This document shows positions 6,928 through 10,461 of a stretch of DNA of 10,461 nucleotides, piece after piece. Source of the stretch: JBKHYG01 sp046565595 (GTDB taxonomy: Bacteria; Actinomycetota; AC-67). Under the pieces are notes generated by a model, which worked only from the letters and a program-made list of their open reading frames with translations, made no database searches and had not been told where the DNA came from. Every line of letters begins with the position of its first letter. The first letter of the stretch is position 1. The stretch is from assembly GCA_046565595.1 (NCBI GenBank), contig JBKHYG010000019.1:1-10461 (forward strand), written 5' to 3'. The translations under genes and the position numbers were made by a program.

Positions 6928-7402
6928 GGGCCTCGGCTGAAGACATCGCATCTCTCTACGAACTGCATGCCGCGCCCCTGCTACGACTGGGCCGCCTATT
7001 GGTGGGACATGCTGCGGCCGAAGATCTGGTCCAGGATGCGTTCGTCAAGGCGCTTGACCATTGGAGACCGGACGCCCCTCACGAGGCGTTCCGCGCGTGG
7101 GCCAGGACCGTGATGTAGCGAGAGACGATCTCAAGGTGGCGCCGCAGTTCGCGAGAACTAGCCGCCTACGCACGACTCGCAGAGGCCAGGTCCCAGTCGG
7201 ATCCCGAGACGGCGCCCGAGGTCGCTCAAGCGCTCCGTTCGCTGTGCCGTGGGTGAGGGCCGCGATGATCCTCGCGTACTTCGAGGACCTGAGCCCCGAG
7301 CAGATCGGGGCCGAGATGGGGATAAAGGCGGGCACGGTCAGGGCGTTGCTCTACCAGGGTCGGGAGAAACTACGGATGGATCCGACGCTCGTCCAGGCTT
7401 AG
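6924..7402 (+). pseudogene. ECF-type RNA polymerase sigma factor, disrupted by TAG and a frameshift
   Basis: The frame opens at ATG 6924, overlapping the anti-sigma-like stop (ATGA), and encodes sigma region 2 (IASLYELHAAPLLRLGRLLV, AAEDLVQDAFVKALDHW). It hits an in-frame TAG at 7116-7118, directly after AWARTVM. The same frame then continues with recognisable sequence (RWRRSSRELAAYARLAEARS, then PEVAQALRSL) up to 7244. From 7247 the coding sense is in another frame: PWVRAAMILAYFEDLSPEQ and IGAEMGIKAGTVRALLYQGREKLR, a normal region 4 helix-turn-helix, ending at TAG 7400-7402. Removing a duplicated TG at 7243-7246 would restore the frame. Repaired, the protein would be about 158 residues, a usual ECF length. 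As it stands only a 64-residue region 2 fragment is made. Real decay or sequence errors are both possible; two independent lesions favour decay. Confidence 0.8.
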
Positions 7403-7512
7403 GCGAGGTGGCTCGGATCGGTCAGGATCCTTGGCTGGGCGATCCACTGACTCTTCCGTGTCAGCGAATGGTTCCGACCAACCGGCAGGATGCGGGGGGT
7501 CTGGTGGCGAAG

Positions 7513-7558
7513 TTCCTCGTGACCGCCCAGGGGAGGGCGGCGTCGAAACCACGAGGAG
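7513..7558 (+). promoter_or_regulatory. Leader hairpin masking the Shine-Dalgarno of the CocE-like gene
   Basis: In the 162-bp gap after the sigma pseudogene, TTCCTCGTG (7513-7521) pairs with CACGAGGAG (7550-7558), 8 Watson-Crick pairs plus one G-U. The right arm contains the whole SD (GAGGAG, 7553-7558), 6 nt before the TTG start at 7565. Inside it a second hairpin, CCGCCC (7523-7528) with GGGCGG (7535-7540) around a 6-nt loop, would stabilise the fold. The structure would hide the ribosome site and could be a translational switch. No T-run follows, so it is not a terminator. The rest of 7403-7564 shows nothing I can call. Confidence 0.45.
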
Positions 7559-7564
7559 AGCCCG

Positions 7565-9483
7565 TTGCGTCGTCGAATCGCACTAGGCCTTGGACTAGCC
7601 GTCCTGGCCTCTCTGATCAGCACGCCTTCCGCCCAAGCCGCCAGGCCAGCCCCCATCTACGGCTACATCCCGATGAGCGATGGGGTCAGCCTCAAGTACC
7701 AGGCCATGCTCCCAGATCCCGACCGGTGGGGCCCCGGGCCGTATCCGATGGTGATGGACTACTCGGGATATGTACCCGCCCAGACGATCTACGACGGGCT
7801 GAAGGACCGGTTCCGCGAGTCCGGATACGCGGTCATCGGTCTCAACATGCGTGGCAGCCATTGTTCGGGCGGCAAGTTCGACTATTTCGAGCCCCGGCAG
7901 TCCCTGGACGGTAAGGAAGCGATCGAGTGGCTCACCCAAGAGCCAACCAAGCCCTCCTGGTCCAACGGGCGCCTAGCGATGGTCGGCAAGAGCTACCCCG
8001 GGATCACTCAGCTCTTCGTCGCCGCCCAACAGCCCAAGGGCCTCGTGGCCATCGTGCCAGGGCATGTCTTCGGTGACCTGTACCGCGATGTTCCCTACCC
8101 GGGCGGCATCCTGAACGCGACCTTCGCTGGAGCATGGAGCGCGCAACGGGCCGCGGAAACCATGTACTCGGGTTGGGCATGGTTCTTGCAGAACCAGGAC
8201 GACACCGAGTGTCGTGACAACCAGGTCGACCATCTCCCCAACACTCCCTACAACCCCTTCGTACAAGCCATCTACAACCAGTACGACGGGCCGCTGTTCT
8301 TCGAGCGGTCGCCCTTCTGGTTCGCCGACAAGATCGATGTTCCGACGATGCTCGTCGAGAGTTGGCAGGACGAACAGGTCGGATCGCGCGCAACGAACCT
8401 GTTGGAGCGGTTCCGCCCCGGCTTGCCGGTGAAGTTCGTCGGCGCGAACGGCGATCACGGCGAGTACTACGGCGACCACATCCTCCCCCACGTCTACCGC
8501 TTCCTCGAGTACACATTGCGAGGAGTCGACGGGACGCTGCCTGGAGACTTCGGTACTTCCCTCGGGTACGAGGGCAGTCAGCCCGCCAAGATCGCCGCCA
8601 AGGCCTTCCCGGACGCGACCGAGGCCGAGTATTGGGCCGAGGATTCGATCCTGGTCAATGTGGACAACGGTGCACAGGGAGGCCGGAACCCTGGCTTCAC
8701 CGAGACCTTCTCGACATGGCCTCCCGAAGAGACCACCGTGTCTCGCTACTACCTGAAGACCGACGGCTCGATGACCAAGGACGAGCCAGCGGAATGGGTC
8801 CGTCAGACACCGCTGGAGGCCGCTGATGCTCGGCTGGCCGGGGGAGTGGACTACATGTACGCCCCCTACGCCGGCACCAGGAGCGAGGCGGGCAAGGCAT
8901 CTCCGGTGTCGCTCCCGGTGACTGGCAGCGGCGACCCCCAGAAGGGACCTACGCAGCGTTCACCTCACCGGCTCTCGAAGAGGACCAGTTGATGTTCGGG
9001 ACTGCGAGCGCGGACCTATGGATCTCGTCCACGGCCCCTGACACCGATCTCGAAGTGTTGCTGACCGAGGTCCGTCCAGACGGCCAAGAGGTCTTCGTGC
9101 AGAAGGGCTGGTTGCGAGCCAGTCACCGGCTCGAAGATGCTCGCTTCTCTCGGGAACTGCGGCCCTTCCAGTCGCACCGCATCGGAGATTCGGCGCCGCT
9201 CGTGCCTGGGCATCCCTCGCTCGCGCGCGTCGAGATCTTCCCCTTCGCGCACGCTTTCCGCGCTGGATCGAAGGTGCGTATCAGCGTCCAGGCGCCGAAC
9301 ATCCTTCCGGATCTCTGGGGGTTCGCATCCCTTCCGCTGCCGGCGATCAACACGATCCACACCTCGGAGTTCTATCCGTCGTCGATCGCGTTGCCGGTGA
9401 TGGACGGTGTTGAGATCCCGACCGACTATCCCGTCTGCGGTTCGCTACGCAACCAGCCTTGTCGTCCCGAACCTGCAGCCTGA
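7565..9483 (+). pseudogene. Secreted CocE/X-Pro dipeptidyl-peptidase-family hydrolase, split by a 1-nt frameshift
   Basis: The TTG start at 7565 follows GAGGAG by 6 nt. Residues 1-26 are a Sec signal peptide (MRRRIALGLGLAVLASL, cleavage near AQA). The catalytic part is an alpha/beta hydrolase of the CocE/NonD or S15 type: oxyanion-side motif NMRGSHCSGG (94-103), nucleophile S143 in GKSYPG, Asp D269 in SWQDEQ, and His H298 in NGDHGEYY. At about residue 457-460 the frame is lost and stops at 8992. The missing C-terminal jelly-roll domain (PF08530 type) continues in the next frame from at least 8947: TYAAFTSPALEED, ASADLWISSTAPDTDLEV, EVRPDGQEVFVQKGWLRAS, to TGA 9481-9483. One lost base explains it. 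A C-run at 8935-8939 is the best site, since one extra C gives PPEGTYAAF. Repaired length is about 639 residues, normal for the family. The family cleaves esters, amides or X-Pro peptides; the substrate here is unknown. Confidence 0.85.
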
Positions 9484-9517
9484 ACGCGAACCTCAGCACC
9501 ACCGTGAAGGAGTTCAG

Positions 9518-10461
9518 ATGAAGCGTTGGATCCTGGCAACCGCCCTGATCATCTCGACCGCTCTGGTCGTCGGCCCGGTCGCGGCAAGCGATCAGGCGGA
9601 TGGAACCATCCAAGCTGGTGTCGCGGTAGCGGACGTCACCTGGCACCCGGGGGCAGGTCAGACCGGGTTCGGTGAACGCTGGCGTCCCTACCATGCAGAA
9701 GAGCAGGGCGTGGAGGCCAACATGTACGCGCGGCTGATGAAGCCGTCCGAAGGCGTCCACATGCGTCTCCGCGCCAAGGCGATGGTCCTAGACGATGGTG
9801 ACCGCAAGATCGCGGTCGTCTCATCGGATCTGCTCGGGACGATCCAGATCTTCCACTATGGGGTCGCCGAGTTGATCAAGGACGATCCCGGGATCGCCTG
9901 GAACGACCTGATGATGGTCGGCACCCACACCGAGTCCGGGCCGTCCAACGGATCCATCTCGCCGCTCATCAGCGCCTACGCCGATGTCTTCGACGAAGAG
10001 TTCTTCCGCTATGTGGTCGAACGGGTCGTGGCTGCCATCCGTGAGGCAGACGCGAACAAGGAACAGGTCCGGTTCGCGGTCGGCACGACCGACGGCAACG
10101 GGATGATCGAGACCTATGTTCGCGACAACCTCTCGCTGTACCTAGACGACGATCTGGGCGTTGCTCGTTTCGATCGCATGGACGGCTCGACGATGGCGGT
10201 CTTCTTGACCTACGCGGGACACTTCGTCCTCGGCGGTAACGAGAGCAGGCTGTTCAGCCCCGATGGTCCAGGCTACTGGGAACGCATGACCGAACGCGCT
10301 CTAGCTTCACGACCAGAACAGAACGGAAGGCCGGTCACGGCCATGTACCTGACCGGCCCCACAGGCGACAGCGATGTGCGTGGCGTCGGCGAGGAGAACC
10401 TCTATGCCGAAGGTGAGTCGAAGGCTCTGCGCCTGACCGAGCCGACCCTCGAACTCTTCGA
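9518..10461 (+). CDS. Exported neutral/alkaline ceramidase-like protein, C-terminus cut by window edge
   Basis: The ATG at 9518 has a strong SD (AAGGAG, 5 nt upstream), 34 bp after the hydrolase frame. The visible 314 residues begin with a signal peptide (MKRWILATALIISTALVVGP, cleavage near VAA at 21-23), so the protein is exported. The following AGVAVADVTWHPG (33-45) is the usual N-terminal strand of the neutral ceramidase family (PF04734 type), which hydrolyses the amide of ceramides with one zinc ion. The family's SHTHSGP zinc loop appears as GTHTESGP (135-142), keeping H137 but with E139 for the second His. A second zinc-ligand-like His is H235 in TYAGHFVLGG. The segment YLTGPTGDSD (277-286) is where the family has its GDVSPN catalytic loop, but the match is loose. 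The substrate may therefore not be ceramide. It is likely co-transcribed with the preceding hydrolase. Confidence 0.75.
   Translation, partial: MKRWILATALIISTALVVGPVAASDQADGTIQAGVAVADVTWHPGAGQTGFGERWRPYHAEEQGVEANMYARLMKPSEGVHMRLRAKAMVLDDGDRKIAVVSSDLLGTIQIFHYGVAELIKDDPGIAWNDLMMVGTHTESGPSNGSISPLISAYADVFDEEFFRYVVERVVAAIREADANKEQVRFAVGTTDGNGMIETYVRDNLSLYLDDDLGVARFDRMDGSTMAVFLTYAGHFVLGGNESRLFSPDGPGYWERMTERALASRPEQNGRPVTAMYLTGPTGDSDVRGVGEENLYAEGESKALRLTEPTLELF

Noticed and set aside
7116..7118. TAG read as an amino acid (recoding)
   Set aside because: TAG ends the same gene at 7400-7402 and the small acidic gene at 4826-4828. A second lesion follows, and no recoding signal is visible.
7061..7402. 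A separate gene encoding only sigma region 4
   Set aside because: Its first 60 or so codons are out-of-frame translation of the sigma linker. Only the part after 7247 is real, so it is the tail of the broken ECF gene.
8989..9483. A separate 164-residue gene starting at TTG 8989
   Set aside because: Homologous-looking coding sequence already begins upstream at 8947 in this frame, and no SD precedes the TTG. It is the C-terminal domain of the frameshifted hydrolase.
1..10461. CRISPR array, IS element or prophage genes
   Set aside because: No regularly spaced repeats, transposase/integrase motifs or terminal inverted repeats are visible.

Overview
The window is GC-rich, with GTG and TTG starts, strong AGGAG-type ribosome binding sites and ATGA stop/start overlaps. 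It carries the dgt-dnaG-rpoD (sigA/hrdB-type) cluster. Together these point to a bacterium of the phylum Actinomycetota. I cannot place it lower from sequence alone; an uncultured lineage is possible. No phage, IS element or CRISPR array is visible.

Left edge (1-802): a truncated, exported Asp-box/beta-propeller-like protein on the minus strand, divergent from the core operon. Centre-left (803-4822): a tight housekeeping operon encoding a dGTP triphosphohydrolase (HD superfamily), DNA primase and the primary sigma factor. Each start overlaps the preceding stop (4 bp and 29 bp), so nucleotide-pool control, replication priming and transcription initiation are co-transcribed. It ends 3 bp from the stop of a convergent 65-residue acidic protein (4826-5023, minus).

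Middle (5024-5646): an intergenic region with two related semi-palindromic sites 33 bp apart, one of them inside the predicted promoter of the small minus-strand gene. A tRNA-Asn(GTT) follows, then a short 13-bp direct repeat and a small zinc-ribbon-like protein.

Right half (5677-10461): a signalling and secretion block. A single-pass membrane protein with a short cytoplasmic N-terminus and an extracytoplasmic propeller looks like an anti-sigma factor. It overlaps by ATGA a downstream ECF sigma-factor gene that is broken by an in-frame TAG and a 2-nt frameshift. Next is a secreted CocE/X-Pro-dipeptidyl-peptidase-type serine hydrolase, broken by a 1-nt frameshift between its catalytic and C-terminal jelly-roll domains. 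Its Shine-Dalgarno lies inside a long hairpin. The window ends in the N-terminal two-thirds or less of an exported neutral-ceramidase-like protein.

Most notable are three lesions within about 1.8 kb (positions about 7116, 7245 and 8935-8946) that hit only the sigma factor and the hydrolase and leave the flanking genes intact. They mean either local pseudogenisation that orphans an anti-sigma factor, or clustered assembly errors. I see no convincing new defence or biosynthetic system; the novel candidates are regulatory (paired operators, an SD-masking hairpin) and two small uncharacterised proteins.
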